NCBI GenBank assembly: GCA_012103315.1
Contig: WLWZ01000019.1
Location: 1 to 64,000, forward strand
Source: Alphaproteobacteria bacterium
Lineage (GTDB): Bacteria; Pseudomonadota; Alphaproteobacteria; MPNO01; UBA2964
Length of the DNA: 64,000 nt
Direction: 5' to 3'
Below the pieces are notes generated by a model, which saw only the letters and a program-made list of their open reading frames with translations, ran no database searches and was not told where the DNA came from. Positions 36,224 through 45,895 of this stretch are shown here, one piece after another; within the stretch, counting starts at the first letter, position 1, and every line of letters begins with the position of its first letter. The position numbers and the translations under genes were made by a program.

Positions 36224-36554
36224 GATGTCTCCCTGAACGGACCGCTATGGGTCCTGATTAAAATTTGCCGCAGTCTATCCTTCGGATGGGATTTGGCAAA
36301 GGGCAGGGACGCGTTGTGCCTACAATTTGTCCCCAATTTTGCGATTAAATTATGTATTCATACAATCAATCATATCTATCATTCATATCAATTTGATTTA
36401 TTGATGTGGTTGCTTAGGGTTACCTGTAAAATTACCGCAATGCCGCGCGGAACCTTATTTTAGCGGCGACCTAGACGCCGTGCCCTTTGTCGTAAAGAAT
36501 GGGCCGGAAACATAAAATATGGGCCCTATAAAGGGCTGGCAGGGAGGAAGATCG
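36224..36554. promoter_or_regulatory. 331-bp divergent intergenic region between ThDP genes
   Basis: No gene was recognised. The centre (36330-36410) is markedly AT-rich and should hold both promoters. It contains the GntR-like palindrome TGTATTCATACA (36353-36364). A TTTGCC...GGCAAA inverted repeat with an inner ATCC-TTC-GGAT stem spans 36264-36300, in the likely 5' leader of the minus-strand gene. A strong GGGAGGAAG ribosome binding site precedes ATG 36555. Confidence 0.5.
36353..36364. promoter_or_regulatory. GntR-like operator candidate
   Basis: TGTAT-TC-ATACA is a 5-bp perfect inverted repeat in the AT-rich middle of the divergent region. FCD-type GntR regulators favour TTGTATACAA-like sites. 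No GntR gene lies in the window, so this is only a candidate. Confidence 0.25.
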
Positions 36555-38276
36555 ATGCCAACTAAAACGCTTAAAGACGTAACAGTCGCCGACGCGTATT
36601 TACAGGTTCTAGCGGATCGCGGCGTAGATTATCTTTTCGCCAATGCAGGCACCGACTTCGCGCCATTAATTGAAGCGCTGGCCAAAGCTCAGGCGCTCGG
36701 AACACCGCATCCACATCCTATTACCTGCCCACATGAGAATACGGCGCAGCATATGGCTATCGGCTATTACCTCGCCACGGGTCGCCCGCAGCTGACGATG
36801 ATGCATGTCAATGTTGGTACGGCGAACGCGATGAACGGCTTACTCAATGCATCACGCGGCCAGACACCGATGCTGTTTACCGCCGGTCGGACACCGACCA
36901 ATGAGGACAAGCTCAAGGGTCATCGGACGCTCGACATTCATTGGACCCAGGAAATGTTTGACCAGGGCGGCATGACTCGTGAAGCGGTCAAGTGGGACTA
37001 CGAACTGCGCAATGGTGAACAAGTTGAAACGGTAGTCGATCGTGCCCTGAGCGTGATGATGAGTGATCCAAAGGGCCCCGCCTATCTGTCGCTACCACGC
37101 GAGGTGCTGGCGATTGAGATGGATGAGTTCAAGTTTGAATCGCCCGGCCGAATTCAGCCAACGTCCCCAAGCCTGCCGAATGCCGATGCTCTTGATGAGG
37201 CGGCATCTATTCTGGCCAAGGCGAAGAACCCCGTTATCATCACCAATTGGGCTGGTCGTAATCCGAACGTCATGCCGGCTCTGGTTGATCTCGCTGATAA
37301 ATATGCCATTCCGGTTGTGGAGTATCGCAATCGATTTGTGGCTATGCCGCGCCATCATCCAATGTTCGCTGGTGGCAATCCTAACCCGTTCGTCGAAGCC
37401 GCTGACGCAATTTTGGTAATAGATTCCGCGACGCCGTGGTTGCCGTCTCAGGTTTCACCATCGGATGATTGCAAGGTTATTCATCTGGCTCCTGATCCGC
37501 ATTACAGCTATTTGCCGATCCGCGGTTTCCGCGCCGATATTGCGTTGGCAAGTGATAGCGCCCTTGGGCTTGTCGCATTGAATGCGGGAATGGATGAACC
37601 GTCCAAATCTAACCAGGGTACAATTGACGCCCGCCGGAAGACGGTGACAGCATTGCATGAAGAGCTGGAAGAAAGCTGGGCCAAAAAGCTACAGGCTGTA
37701 AAGGATCAAACGCCGATCCATCCGGCGTGGATTTCCGATTGTATCGCCAAGATTAGTGATGCGGATACAATCTTTGCCAAGGAATCCCAGCTTCAAGTAC
37801 AGTACCTCGATACGTCGAAGCCGACCAAGATTCTTAACGCGGGTGCTTCATCGGGCCTCGGCCATGGTATGGGTGTCGCACTTGGGGCCAAGCTCGCCAA
37901 TCGCGACAATCTCGTAATCGGAACGCATGGCGATGGCTCCTATATGTTCAACGTTCCGGTTTCGGCTCATTATGTAGCTGCCGAGCAGGAATGTCCGATC
38001 CTGACCGTCATGTTTAATAACCAAAAATGGCAGGCAGTCCGTGGTTCGACGATGGGGCTGCATCCCGATGGATACGCGGCGAAGGCCAACAACCCACCGC
38101 TGATGTATTTTTCCGTCGAGCAGCATTATGAAAAATTGGTGGAGGTCTCTGGCGGTTATGGTGAGCAGGTCACTGATCCAAAAGATATGCTGCCTGCACT
38201 AGAACGCGCGGTGAAGGAGGTTATGGTCAATAAACGCTCGGCGCTGCTGAACGTTATGGCTTCCGACCCGACCTAA
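36555..38276 (+). CDS. ThDP-dependent enzyme, acetolactate synthase-like branch
   Basis: ATG 36555 is chosen for its GGGAGGAAG site 4-6 bp upstream; an in-frame ATG at 36519 would add 12 residues. The 573-residue protein has the catalytic glutamate E61 (CPHENTAQHMAIG) and the Mg-binding GDGS at G459-D460-G461, ending at FNNQKW. Residues 30-40 read NAGTDFAPLIEAL, so it lacks the PGASYRGLHDS block of its five relatives and belongs to another branch. First gene of the plus-strand ThDP cluster, 27 bp before an alpha-hydroxyacid dehydrogenase, which may supply its 2-oxoacid substrate. Confidence 0.92.
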   Translation: MPTKTLKDVTVADAYLQVLADRGVDYLFANAGTDFAPLIEALAKAQALGTPHPHPITCPHENTAQHMAIGYYLATGRPQLTMMHVNVGTANAMNGLLNASRGQTPMLFTAGRTPTNEDKLKGHRTLDIHWTQEMFDQGGMTREAVKWDYELRNGEQVETVVDRALSVMMSDPKGPAYLSLPREVLAIEMDEFKFESPGRIQPTSPSLPNADALDEAASILAKAKNPVIITNWAGRNPNVMPALVDLADKYAIPVVEYRNRFVAMPRHHPMFAGGNPNPFVEAADAILVIDSATPWLPSQVSPSDDCKVIHLAPDPHYSYLPIRGFRADIALASDSALGLVALNAGMDEPSKSNQGTIDARRKTVTALHEELEESWAKKLQAVKDQTPIHPAWISDCIAKISDADTIFAKESQLQVQYLDTSKPTKILNAGASSGLGHGMGVALGAKLANRDNLVIGTHGDGSYMFNVPVSAHYVAAEQECPILTVMFNNQKWQAVRGSTMGLHPDGYAAKANNPPLMYFSVEQHYEKLVEVSGGYGEQVTDPKDMLPALERAVKEVMVNKRSALLNVMASDPT

Positions 38277-38303
38277 CATACAAGACAGAAGACAAGAGAA
38301 GGG

Positions 38304-39404
38304 ATGACGTCGTTGGACGAGTTTTCAACATTGCAACAGATTGCTGTTCGCGCCCGCCGGAACCTGAACTGGAACGTCTGGGATTATCTGATGGGCGGCT
38401 CGGAGACAGAGACTAGCTTGAAGCGTAATCGCCAGGGGTTCGATGCGCTGGGATTGGCGCCTCGTATCTTGCGTAATGTTGCCAATGTTGACCCATCGAC
38501 GACCTTCCTCGGAAAACAAATTCGGCTGCCGGTTATGCTGGCACCGATTGGATCACTACAATTGGTTACACCGGACGGCGGTCTTGCTGCGGCGCAGGCA
38601 GCTGCAGAAGTTGGCACGATTAGCTTTCTGAGCTCGGTCACCCAGCCTGAAATGGAAGAGGTCGGTGCAGCGACAAACGCGCCCAAGGTTTTCCAGCTAT
38701 ACGTCAAAGGCGATGATGACTGGATCGACGAGCAGGTTAAGCGTGCACAGGATTCAGGTTTCGAGATTTTTTGCCTCACCGTTGATACGGCAGTCTATAG
38801 CCGCCGCGAACGCGACATTCTCAAACGCTGGGAGCCAAGTTCACGGCGCGCCGTCGTTGAGGGTGCTGATCAGGATTACCTGGCGATGCTGGATTGGGAC
38901 ACTGTCAAACGCTTCAAAGACCGGCACGACATCCCATTAATTCTCAAAGGGATTGGCACGGCGGAAGATGCAACGATTGCTCTCGAGCATGGTATCGAAT
39001 GCGTTTATGTCTCTAACCATGGTGGACGCCAACTCGATCATGGACGCGGCTCTATCGAAGTGTTGCCGGAAGTTGTCGAAGCTGTTGACGGCAAGGCGAG
39101 CGTGCTCGTCGATGGCGCGATCATGCGCGGTACAGACGTTATTAAAGCGCTGGCGCTAGGCGCTGACGCAGTGTGTATCGGCAAATTGCAAGGACTTGGA
39201 CTAGCCGCTGGCGGTAAAGACGGGTTGGTGCACACGCTTCGCTTGTTGGAAGCTGAAATTCGGACGTCGATGGCGTTGCTGGGATTGCACGATTTTACAG
39301 AATTGGATGCGAGTTTTGTTGAAGAGGTCGAACCTCTGATGCCGCCGCACCAGACATCACCTTATTCGCATATTGAATTAGAAGAGCGGGAGTATGAAAG
39401 ATGA
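38304..39404 (+). CDS. FMN-dependent alpha-hydroxyacid dehydrogenase
   Basis: A 366-residue TIM-barrel flavoprotein of the glycolate oxidase/L-lactate/mandelate dehydrogenase family, which oxidises S-2-hydroxy acids to 2-oxo acids. The catalytic histidine is H239 in SNHGGRQLDHGRG, followed by VDGAIMRGTDVIKALALGA for the FMN phosphate. N-terminal WDYLMGGSETETSLKRN replaces the usual YIAGGAE segment. ATG 38304 touches the AAGGG ribosome site; a TTG at 38313 has better spacing. It overlaps the next ThDP gene by ATGA, a strong sign that its 2-oxoacid product feeds a ThDP decarboxylase, as in mandelate catabolism. Confidence 0.94.
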   Translation: MTSLDEFSTLQQIAVRARRNLNWNVWDYLMGGSETETSLKRNRQGFDALGLAPRILRNVANVDPSTTFLGKQIRLPVMLAPIGSLQLVTPDGGLAAAQAAAEVGTISFLSSVTQPEMEEVGAATNAPKVFQLYVKGDDDWIDEQVKRAQDSGFEIFCLTVDTAVYSRRERDILKRWEPSSRRAVVEGADQDYLAMLDWDTVKRFKDRHDIPLILKGIGTAEDATIALEHGIECVYVSNHGGRQLDHGRGSIEVLPEVVEAVDGKASVLVDGAIMRGTDVIKALALGADAVCIGKLQGLGLAAGGKDGLVHTLRLLEAEIRTSMALLGLHDFTELDASFVEEVEPLMPPHQTSPYSHIELEEREYER

Positions 39405-41200
39405 GCGATATCAAGGCACATGACCGCCCGGTCAATCTCGGGAATCCGCAGATGGGTTGGGCTAGTGATGTTGCGGCAGAAATGCTGCGGCAGTTGGGAG
39501 TTAAATATATTTCGCTGAACCCGGGAGCGAGTTATCGCGGGCTTCACGACTCCATCGTCAACTATCTCGGCAATGAAACGCCTCAGATGCTGATTTGCCT
39601 GCATGAAGATCATGCTGTGCATGTTGCACAAGGCTATGCCAAAGCAACCGGTGAGCCGATGGCTTGCGCGCTGCATTCCAACGTTGGTTTGATGCATGGT
39701 TTGATGGCGACCTTCAACGCCTGGTGTAATCGCGCGCCGATTATCATGATGGGTGCGACCGGACCGATTGATGCTCCTTTGCGTCGGCCCTGGATTGACT
39801 GGATTCATACGTCCAAGGATCAGGGCGCGATGCTTCGCGATTATACGAAGTGGGATGACGAGCCCCGTTCGGCTGGTGCCATTGTTGAAACAATGTTGCG
39901 GGCCAATCAGATGGCGCGTTCAGAACCGCCGGGACCGGTTTATGTCTGTCTCGATGCCGGTTTGCAGGAATCTGAACTTGAAGAAGAGATCAAGATTCCT
40001 GATGTGAGCCGTTTCCAGCCTTCGGCACCGCCGCAGGCACCTTCTGACAATGTAAAAGAAGTAGCGGATATGCTGCTTGGTGCTGCCAACCCGGTTATTA
40101 TGATCGGTCGTAGTGGTCGGTCGCAGGAAGCCTGGGATAACCGGGTCAAGCTGGCGGAAGCCGTTGACGCGGGTGTCTTTACCAATCTGCGCAATGCCGC
40201 AGTCTTCCCAAGCAATCATCTATTGCATGTTGGACGTCCTGCCGGACGGATCACGGACACGATGCGCAGTACTGTTACGGAAGCTGATGCAATCCTCAGC
40301 CTGAACTGGCTGGACTTTGGTGGCACTCAGCGTTTGTTGACGCGGGATGGTGAGCTCAAAGGCAAAATCGTTCATTGTTCGATGGAAGAGTATGTTCATA
40401 ACGGATTTGGCGGCGAGCTGTTTGAACTACCGATGGCCGATATCAAGATTACAGCCGATCACGATGCTTTCGTGGTTCAGCTGCTTGAAGAGATCGAAAG
40501 CCGCGGCGCTGCTTCAAATTGGGACGGCAAGCGTGTCGGTCCTGAACCAGCTGCCTATGACAAGATCGCTGATCGCGTGTCTGACAGCGTGCTGCAACCA
40601 GCGGATATTGTTACCGCGCTGGCTGAAGCTCAGGGTGATCGCAAGATCAGCCTGAACCGGGTTAGCTCAGGTGGCGTTGGTCCGGCCTATCACTTCACCG
40701 CGCCGTTGTCCTATCTCGGTCATGATGGTGGTGGTGGATTGGCTTCAGGGCCGGGAACCTCGGTTGGTGCTGCTTTGGCTGTTATGGATTCAGACTGGCT
40801 GCCGGTTTCGGTTCTCGGTGATGGAGATTTCATGCAGGGCAACACCGCGTTGTGGACCGCAGCTAAATACAAAATCCCGATGCTGGTAATCATTTCCAAT
40901 AATCGCTCGAACTTTAACGATGAGCTGCATCAGGAGACGGTTGCCAAGGATCGTGATCGTCCGGTGGAGAACCGCTGGATCGGGATGCGTATTAGTGAAC
41001 CCGATATCGATCTTTCGGAACTTGCTGAATCTCTTGGCTTTGAAGCCGTTGGCCCCGTTGAGACGGCTGGTGGACTCATGGAAGCGATTGAAAATGGGCT
41101 GAAGGCTGTAGAAGCCGGCGGTCAGCATTTCATCAATGTGCATGTTGATACCGGCTATGCCGAACCGCCGCTGATGCGTGGCGGGAATAAAGGCGAGTAA
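39401..41200 (+). CDS. ThDP-dependent enzyme
   Basis: A 599-residue protein translationally coupled (ATGA) to the alpha-hydroxyacid dehydrogenase. The catalytic glutamate is E69 (CLHEDHAVHVAQG), and the Mg/diphosphate site is G473-D474-G475-D476, ending ISNNRSNF. It has the PGASYRGLHDS block at residues 41-51. It is highly similar to the next gene (shared DRPVN.GNP.MGWASDVAAEMLR start and FNDE-HQETVAK), so the two arose by tandem duplication. Expected chemistry is decarboxylation or carboligation of a 2-oxoacid; the substrate is unknown. Confidence 0.93.
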   Translation: MSDIKAHDRPVNLGNPQMGWASDVAAEMLRQLGVKYISLNPGASYRGLHDSIVNYLGNETPQMLICLHEDHAVHVAQGYAKATGEPMACALHSNVGLMHGLMATFNAWCNRAPIIMMGATGPIDAPLRRPWIDWIHTSKDQGAMLRDYTKWDDEPRSAGAIVETMLRANQMARSEPPGPVYVCLDAGLQESELEEEIKIPDVSRFQPSAPPQAPSDNVKEVADMLLGAANPVIMIGRSGRSQEAWDNRVKLAEAVDAGVFTNLRNAAVFPSNHLLHVGRPAGRITDTMRSTVTEADAILSLNWLDFGGTQRLLTRDGELKGKIVHCSMEEYVHNGFGGELFELPMADIKITADHDAFVVQLLEEIESRGAASNWDGKRVGPEPAAYDKIADRVSDSVLQPADIVTALAEAQGDRKISLNRVSSGGVGPAYHFTAPLSYLGHDGGGGLASGPGTSVGAALAVMDSDWLPVSVLGDGDFMQGNTALWTAAKYKIPMLVIISNNRSNFNDELHQETVAKDRDRPVENRWIGMRISEPDIDLSELAESLGFEAVGPVETAGGLMEAIENGLKAVEAGGQHFINVHVDTGYAEPPLMRGGNKGE

Positions 41201-41223
41201 CGGGTAGGGATAGGAGAAATATA

Positions 41224-43014
41224 ATGCCTGATTTAACAAAATTTGACCGGCCCGTTAATGTCGGAAACCCCAAGATGGGCTGGGCCAGCGATGTCGCGGC
41301 CGAAATGCTCCGGCGCATGGGTATTAAATACCTGTCGATGAACCCAGGGGCGAGCTATCGCGGGTTTCATGACTCCATTGTCAACTATTTGGGGAATGAT
41401 GATCCGCAGATGATCCTGTGTCTGCATGAGGATCATGCGGTTCATATTGCCCAGGGCTATGCGAAAGCAACGGATGAGCCGATGGGCTGTATCCTGCATT
41501 CGAATGTCGGGCTGATGCACGGCATGATGGGTATCTTCAACGCCTGGTGTAACCGGGTGCCGATGGTGATCATGGGCGCAACTGGCCCGGTTGATACAAT
41601 GAAGCGTCGTCCGTGGATCGACTGGATCCACACCGCAAAAGATCAGGGCGCGTTGATCCGGAACTTCGTCAAATATGATGATGAGCCGCGCTCAGCACAG
41701 GCGCTTGCCGAAACCATGGTTCGGGTAAACAAGACCATCCGTACCGCACCGACAGCTCCAGCCTATGTGTGCCTGGATGCTGGATTGCAGGAATCTGAAA
41801 TTGATCCGGAAATGAAGTTGCCGGACGTATCGCGCTTCCTGCCGCCACCGCCAACCCCGGCACCGCAGCAAAGCATCGATGAAGCCGCTGATCTTTTGGC
41901 CAATGCCAAGAACCCGGTCATCATGATGGGACGTCTCAAGCGCGACGAAAAAGGCTGGGCGAATCGTATCAAGCTTGCCGAACTTCTCGGGGCGGGTGTC
42001 GCTACAGACATGAAAACCGGTGCTTCCTTCCCAACGGACCATGCTTTGCATCTCGCGCCGCCAAGCAACCGGCCACGCCAGGAAGCAGAATCCGAAGTCA
42101 AGAATGCCGATGTCATTCTGGATCTCAACTGGGTTGATTTGGCGGGTACCTTCAAGCTGATCTTTGGTCGTGATGATGTGAATGCCAAGGTCATCCACGT
42201 TTCGATGGACTCGATTATTCACAATGGTTGGACAACGGACCATATGGGAATGCCGCTTGGTGATGTCACCATGCTGGCGGAACCGGAACCGGTTGTTGAG
42301 CAGTTACTTGAAGCCCTAGAAAAACGCCTCGGTGGTAAGTCGAAGTGGGATGGCGAGAACAAGGGCCGTACTGCAGACCCTGACACGACCTATGACATGC
42401 TGAATCAGGACGATAATATTTCTGTTGAGGCTGTTACGCTGTGCATGAATGAAGTCCGCAAGGGCCGCAATATTACGCTGACCAATGTCACAATTGGCTG
42501 GGCAGCAGATGGCTATCACTTTACCCATCCGTTGGATTATCTCGGCAATGACGGCGGTGGCGGATTGGCGTCCGGGACGGGGACCGGCATCGGCGCTGGA
42601 TTAGCGCTCGCTGACACCGACCGTACGGTGGTCGCAGTACTCGGTGATGGCGACACTATGCAGGGTGCCTCGTCGCTTTGGACAGCTGCGCATTACAGCA
42701 TTCCGGTATTGTTCGTGATCTCCAATAACCGTTCCAACTTTAACGATGAAATCCATCAGGAAACGGTCGCCAAGACGCGGAACCGGCCTGTGGAAAATCG
42801 TTGGATCGGTCAGCGGATCGATGACCCTACGGTGTCGATTGAACGTTATGCGGCATCTCTGGGTGTTGAATCAGCCGGACCAATTGAGAAGGTGGCTGAT
42901 TTGGTACCAGCGTTAGAGAAAGCATTGTCGGTTGTTGAAGCTGGTAAGCCATATCTCCTCAACGTTCATGTTGAAAAGGGCTATGCAGTACCACCGCCAG
43001 CGCGCGAAGCATAA
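41224..43014 (+). CDS. ThDP-dependent enzyme, tandem paralogue
   Basis: A 596-residue paralogue of the 39401 protein. The catalytic glutamate is E69 (CLHEDHAVHIAQG) and the Mg site is G474-D475-G476-D477, ending with ISNNRSNF. PGASYRGFHDS is conserved at 41-51. Both copies keep all visible cofactor residues, so neither looks inactive. A ribosome binding site (GGAGAAATATA) precedes ATG 41224. The gene is followed by a perfect 10-bp hairpin before the next ThDP gene. Confidence 0.93.
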   Translation: MPDLTKFDRPVNVGNPKMGWASDVAAEMLRRMGIKYLSMNPGASYRGFHDSIVNYLGNDDPQMILCLHEDHAVHIAQGYAKATDEPMGCILHSNVGLMHGMMGIFNAWCNRVPMVIMGATGPVDTMKRRPWIDWIHTAKDQGALIRNFVKYDDEPRSAQALAETMVRVNKTIRTAPTAPAYVCLDAGLQESEIDPEMKLPDVSRFLPPPPTPAPQQSIDEAADLLANAKNPVIMMGRLKRDEKGWANRIKLAELLGAGVATDMKTGASFPTDHALHLAPPSNRPRQEAESEVKNADVILDLNWVDLAGTFKLIFGRDDVNAKVIHVSMDSIIHNGWTTDHMGMPLGDVTMLAEPEPVVEQLLEALEKRLGGKSKWDGENKGRTADPDTTYDMLNQDDNISVEAVTLCMNEVRKGRNITLTNVTIGWAADGYHFTHPLDYLGNDGGGGLASGTGTGIGAGLALADTDRTVVAVLGDGDTMQGASSLWTAAHYSIPVLFVISNNRSNFNDEIHQETVAKTRNRPVENRWIGQRIDDPTVSIERYAASLGVESAGPIEKVADLVPALEKALSVVEAGKPYLLNVHVEKGYAVPPPAREA

Positions 43015-43026
43015 TTGATCGCTAAC

Positions 43027-43057
43027 GGCCTCCCAAGTTTTCGGTATTTGGGAGGCC
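43027..43057. terminator. perfect 10-bp hairpin between ThDP genes
   Basis: GGCCTCCCAA (43027-43036) pairs exactly with TTGGGAGGCC (43048-43057) over an 11-nt loop, with a further outer ATCGC/GCGAT pairing. There is no T-tract, so it may be a leaky terminator or an mRNA processing/stability element within the ThDP cluster. Confidence 0.5.
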
Positions 43058-43100
43058 GGCGATTAACGAGAGAAGCGTTCAAGATTAAGGTGATTTAGCA

Positions 43101-44876
43101 ATGAGTGACGGCGAACCAATTCGTAAGGCCAATACGCGCTATCAGTCCGACATTATCGTTGACATGATCAAGCTGTATGATTTTCCAGCGATTCCATTGA
43201 ATCCAGGGGCGAGCTATCGAGGGCTACACGATAGCATGGTCAATTACGGCGAAAACGATCCGCCAATGATCCTATGTAATCATGAGAAAATCGCCATCCA
43301 GATCGCTCATGGCTATACCAAGGCAACTGGTAAACCGATGGCCGCCGCCGTCCATAATGTTGTCGGATTGCTGCATGCCCCGTTGGCCGTTTATTACGCC
43401 TATATTGATCGCTGTCCGGTCTTCCTGATTGGTGCCACCGGCCCGATGGATGAGAAACTTCGTCGTCCGTTCATTGACTGGATTCACACGGCCTTTGCGC
43501 AAGGCTCCGCAGTTCGTGACTTTACCAAGTGGGATTACCAGCCCGGTAGTGTCCATGGCATTCCGGATTCATTTGCCCGTGCATACTCGATCATGATGAC
43601 CGAGCCGCAAGGTCCGGTTTACATGGTCTATGACGCTGGCATTCAAGAAGCCGAGCTGACGGAGAACATTCAAATTCCATCAGCAGACGCGGTAAAGGTT
43701 CCGCCGCGTCTGGCCGCTGATCCTAAGCTGATCGACGAAGCCGCTGAAATGCTGCTGGCCGCTGATTACCCGGTTCTGCTGACGGAATATGCTGCTCGCG
43801 CGCCGATTGGCTTCGATGACACCGTTAAGCTGGCCGAGACTGTTGGCTCACCGGTCTTCGATATCAATAAGCGTCTTGGTTTCCCAAACCGTCATCCATT
43901 GAACGTTTCCATGCATGCCGACGCCTTTAAAGGGGCCGATCTGGTCATGGCGCTCGATGTCATCGACTGGACGCGTGGCTCGCATAAACCGAACTGGGAA
44001 ACCCGCGAAGTTGAAGCGGTCACCACGCCCGAGTGCAAATGGATTGACATTGGTTTTGCCGATATCGAGATCAGCAAATGGGCCACTGATTATAACAAAC
44101 ATCACAATTGGGATATGCGGATTCTGGCGGATACAGCCAATGCAATCCCAGCGCTTAATGAAGCCTGCATCGCGCGCATCAAGGATGATGACAAGTTGGC
44201 CGCACGTATTGTCGAGCGGACCAAGGAAGTTGGTGACAAACACACCGCGCAGTGGGGCAAGTGGCAAGAACAGGTCAAGGATACCTGGGATCAAATGCCA
44301 ATGCATGAAGCGCGTATGGCGACCGAAGTTTGGGAAGCCATAAAGGGTGAAGACTGGGTTCTTACGGCCGGTACGTTGAAGGATTGGGTCCGCAAGGTCT
44401 GGAATTTCGATAATCCGTACCAGCATCCCGGTCGTGATCTCGGAACTGCGACACAGTTCGGTATCTCGATGGGTGTCGCATACGCCTACAAGGACACGGA
44501 CAAGTTGGTCGTCGATCTGCAGCCGGATGGCGATTTGATGTTCGATCTGGGCGCCATGTGGGTCGCTGCGAAATACGAAATCCCGATGCTGGTCATCATG
44601 TACAACAACCGCGCTTACTATAACGATTGGGCGCATCAAATTTCGGTCGCCAAGAAGCGCGGTACCGATCCTGATCGCGCTTATATCGGTATGGATCTCG
44701 AAGGACCGGAACCGGACTTCGCGCACATCGCCAAGGGCATGGACTGGTATGCCGAAGGCCCGATCTTTGATCCGACGGAAATCGGTCCTGCTGTTGCCCG
44801 TGGTATCGAGCAAGTCAAGAAGGGCAAACCAGCTTTGATCGATGTCATTACCTGGCGGCGCGGAGATGCGAGCTAG
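43101..44876 (+). CDS. ThDP-dependent enzyme with variant PDGD motif
   Basis: A 591-residue ThDP protein. The catalytic glutamate is E62 (CNHEKIAIQIAHG). The Mg/diphosphate motif reads PDGD (P475-D476-G477-D478) in place of GDGD, with D and the second G kept, and ends MYNNRAYYND. PGASYRGLHDS is present at 35-45. It groups with 45896 (same PDGD and same HEK site) apart from the 39401/41224 pair. A DUF3891 gene separates it from that sister. Substrate unknown. Confidence 0.92.
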   Translation: MSDGEPIRKANTRYQSDIIVDMIKLYDFPAIPLNPGASYRGLHDSMVNYGENDPPMILCNHEKIAIQIAHGYTKATGKPMAAAVHNVVGLLHAPLAVYYAYIDRCPVFLIGATGPMDEKLRRPFIDWIHTAFAQGSAVRDFTKWDYQPGSVHGIPDSFARAYSIMMTEPQGPVYMVYDAGIQEAELTENIQIPSADAVKVPPRLAADPKLIDEAAEMLLAADYPVLLTEYAARAPIGFDDTVKLAETVGSPVFDINKRLGFPNRHPLNVSMHADAFKGADLVMALDVIDWTRGSHKPNWETREVEAVTTPECKWIDIGFADIEISKWATDYNKHHNWDMRILADTANAIPALNEACIARIKDDDKLAARIVERTKEVGDKHTAQWGKWQEQVKDTWDQMPMHEARMATEVWEAIKGEDWVLTAGTLKDWVRKVWNFDNPYQHPGRDLGTATQFGISMGVAYAYKDTDKLVVDLQPDGDLMFDLGAMWVAAKYEIPMLVIMYNNRAYYNDWAHQISVAKKRGTDPDRAYIGMDLEGPEPDFAHIAKGMDWYAEGPIFDPTEIGPAVARGIEQVKKGKPALIDVITWRRGDAS

Positions 44877-44949
44877 TTGTATCGTCCTTTTGTTGGGATA
44901 GGGTGATCACGCGTTGAGTACGTTCCTTTAACCACGGAGGACTTCAGCC

Positions 44950-45792
44950 ATGATGATTCAAAACGCCCCAGACGGCGAACCGCGCTTTGTTAGCCTGATG
45001 TCGGAACATAATGAGCTGTGCGAACAGTTCGCGCGAGCCTTTGGCAATGACCGGTTTGAAAAGCCTTCCCCGTTTGAAGAAACCGTCTATGTCATTGGTC
45101 ACCATGATCGCGGCTGGGATAAGTTCGATGCCAGCCCGGTACTTGATCCCGTGAGTGGATTCCCAACAGGGGTCGGCGGTGCCAAAGGCCCGGGCGGTGC
45201 GGCGACCACAAAGCTCTCACCAGATTTCAATCAGGCACGCCATGATTATTGTGGGTTGCTGGCATCGATGCATACCTGGGGGCTGTATCATGCCCGCTAT
45301 GGATTTTCGGATTTCCGTGTGCGGCAGGGCGGTTCAACATCAGTGCCTATCGCTAAGGAAATGGCTGATGAGACCAACGAAATTCTTGAAGGGGAAATCG
45401 CCCGCCAGGAAATATTGAAAGCCAGATTGGTAGCCGACCCGGCAACGGCAGGCTGGGTCGAAGAAGACACGCTGTTCCGTAATTACAAGCTGCTGCAATT
45501 CTGTGACACGCTGGCGCTTTATTTCAATCTGCGGCATGACAGTGACCGGGCGGTTGAAGTCTTTACTCATGTCCCGGAATCTACCAGCAGCGATGCGTCC
45601 GTGACTGTCAATCCGCTGGGTAACGACACCTATTCCTTCGCGCCGTTTCCGTTTGCCGGTGACAGTTTGGAAATCCATTCCAAGGGCCGCTATCTGACGG
45701 CAATGCCTGGGGACAACGCCCCCGATGATCTCGGCGCCCATATCGCTGATTTACCAACCGACGAACAGGTCTTCACCTTCGTTGCTGCCTGA
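44950..45792 (+). CDS. DUF3891 family protein
   Basis: A 280-residue protein starting at ATG 44950, preceded by CGGAGGA (a second ATG follows directly). The conserved elements of DUF3891 are present: a leading ARAFG segment, GHHDRGWDKFD near residues 50-60, LLASMHTWGLYHARYG near 100-115, and LLQFCDTLALYFNLR near 178-192. The clustered histidines and aspartates (HHD, SMH, D) suggest a helical metal-dependent hydrolase-like fold of the HD type, which is an inference. It lies between two ThDP genes of the same subtype and may act on their product. Confidence 0.85.
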   Translation: MMIQNAPDGEPRFVSLMSEHNELCEQFARAFGNDRFEKPSPFEETVYVIGHHDRGWDKFDASPVLDPVSGFPTGVGGAKGPGGAATTKLSPDFNQARHDYCGLLASMHTWGLYHARYGFSDFRVRQGGSTSVPIAKEMADETNEILEGEIARQEILKARLVADPATAGWVEEDTLFRNYKLLQFCDTLALYFNLRHDSDRAVEVFTHVPESTSSDASVTVNPLGNDTYSFAPFPFAGDSLEIHSKGRYLTAMPGDNAPDDLGAHIADLPTDEQVFTFVAA

Positions 45793-45804
45793 TCAGACGA
45801 TCCA

Positions 45805-45854
45805 AATATTTAGCGTGGCGGACTAGCCCCGCTCGCGCCCGACTGCTAAATATT
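45805..45854. repeat. long inverted repeat before ThDP gene
   Basis: AATATTTAGC (45805-45814) pairs perfectly with GCTAAATATT (45845-45854) around a 30-nt loop that contains a smaller GCGG/CCGC stem. It lies between the DUF3891 gene and the ribosome binding site of the next ThDP gene, without a T-tract. A regulatory or stability role is possible. Confidence 0.45.
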
Positions 45855-45895
45855 CGGCAACAGATTTCAGTATTACAAAAGATAAGGGACGGCTC

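Noticed and set aside
36555..38276. Acetolactate synthase (ilvB) as a specific function
   Set aside because: No regulatory subunit (ilvN/ilvH) or branched-chain biosynthesis genes nearby; it sits in a catabolic cluster.
43848..44813. Long minus-strand frame of 321 codons in the ThDP gene
   Set aside because: Antisense of a well-supported enzyme with intact cofactor motifs; no family resemblance.
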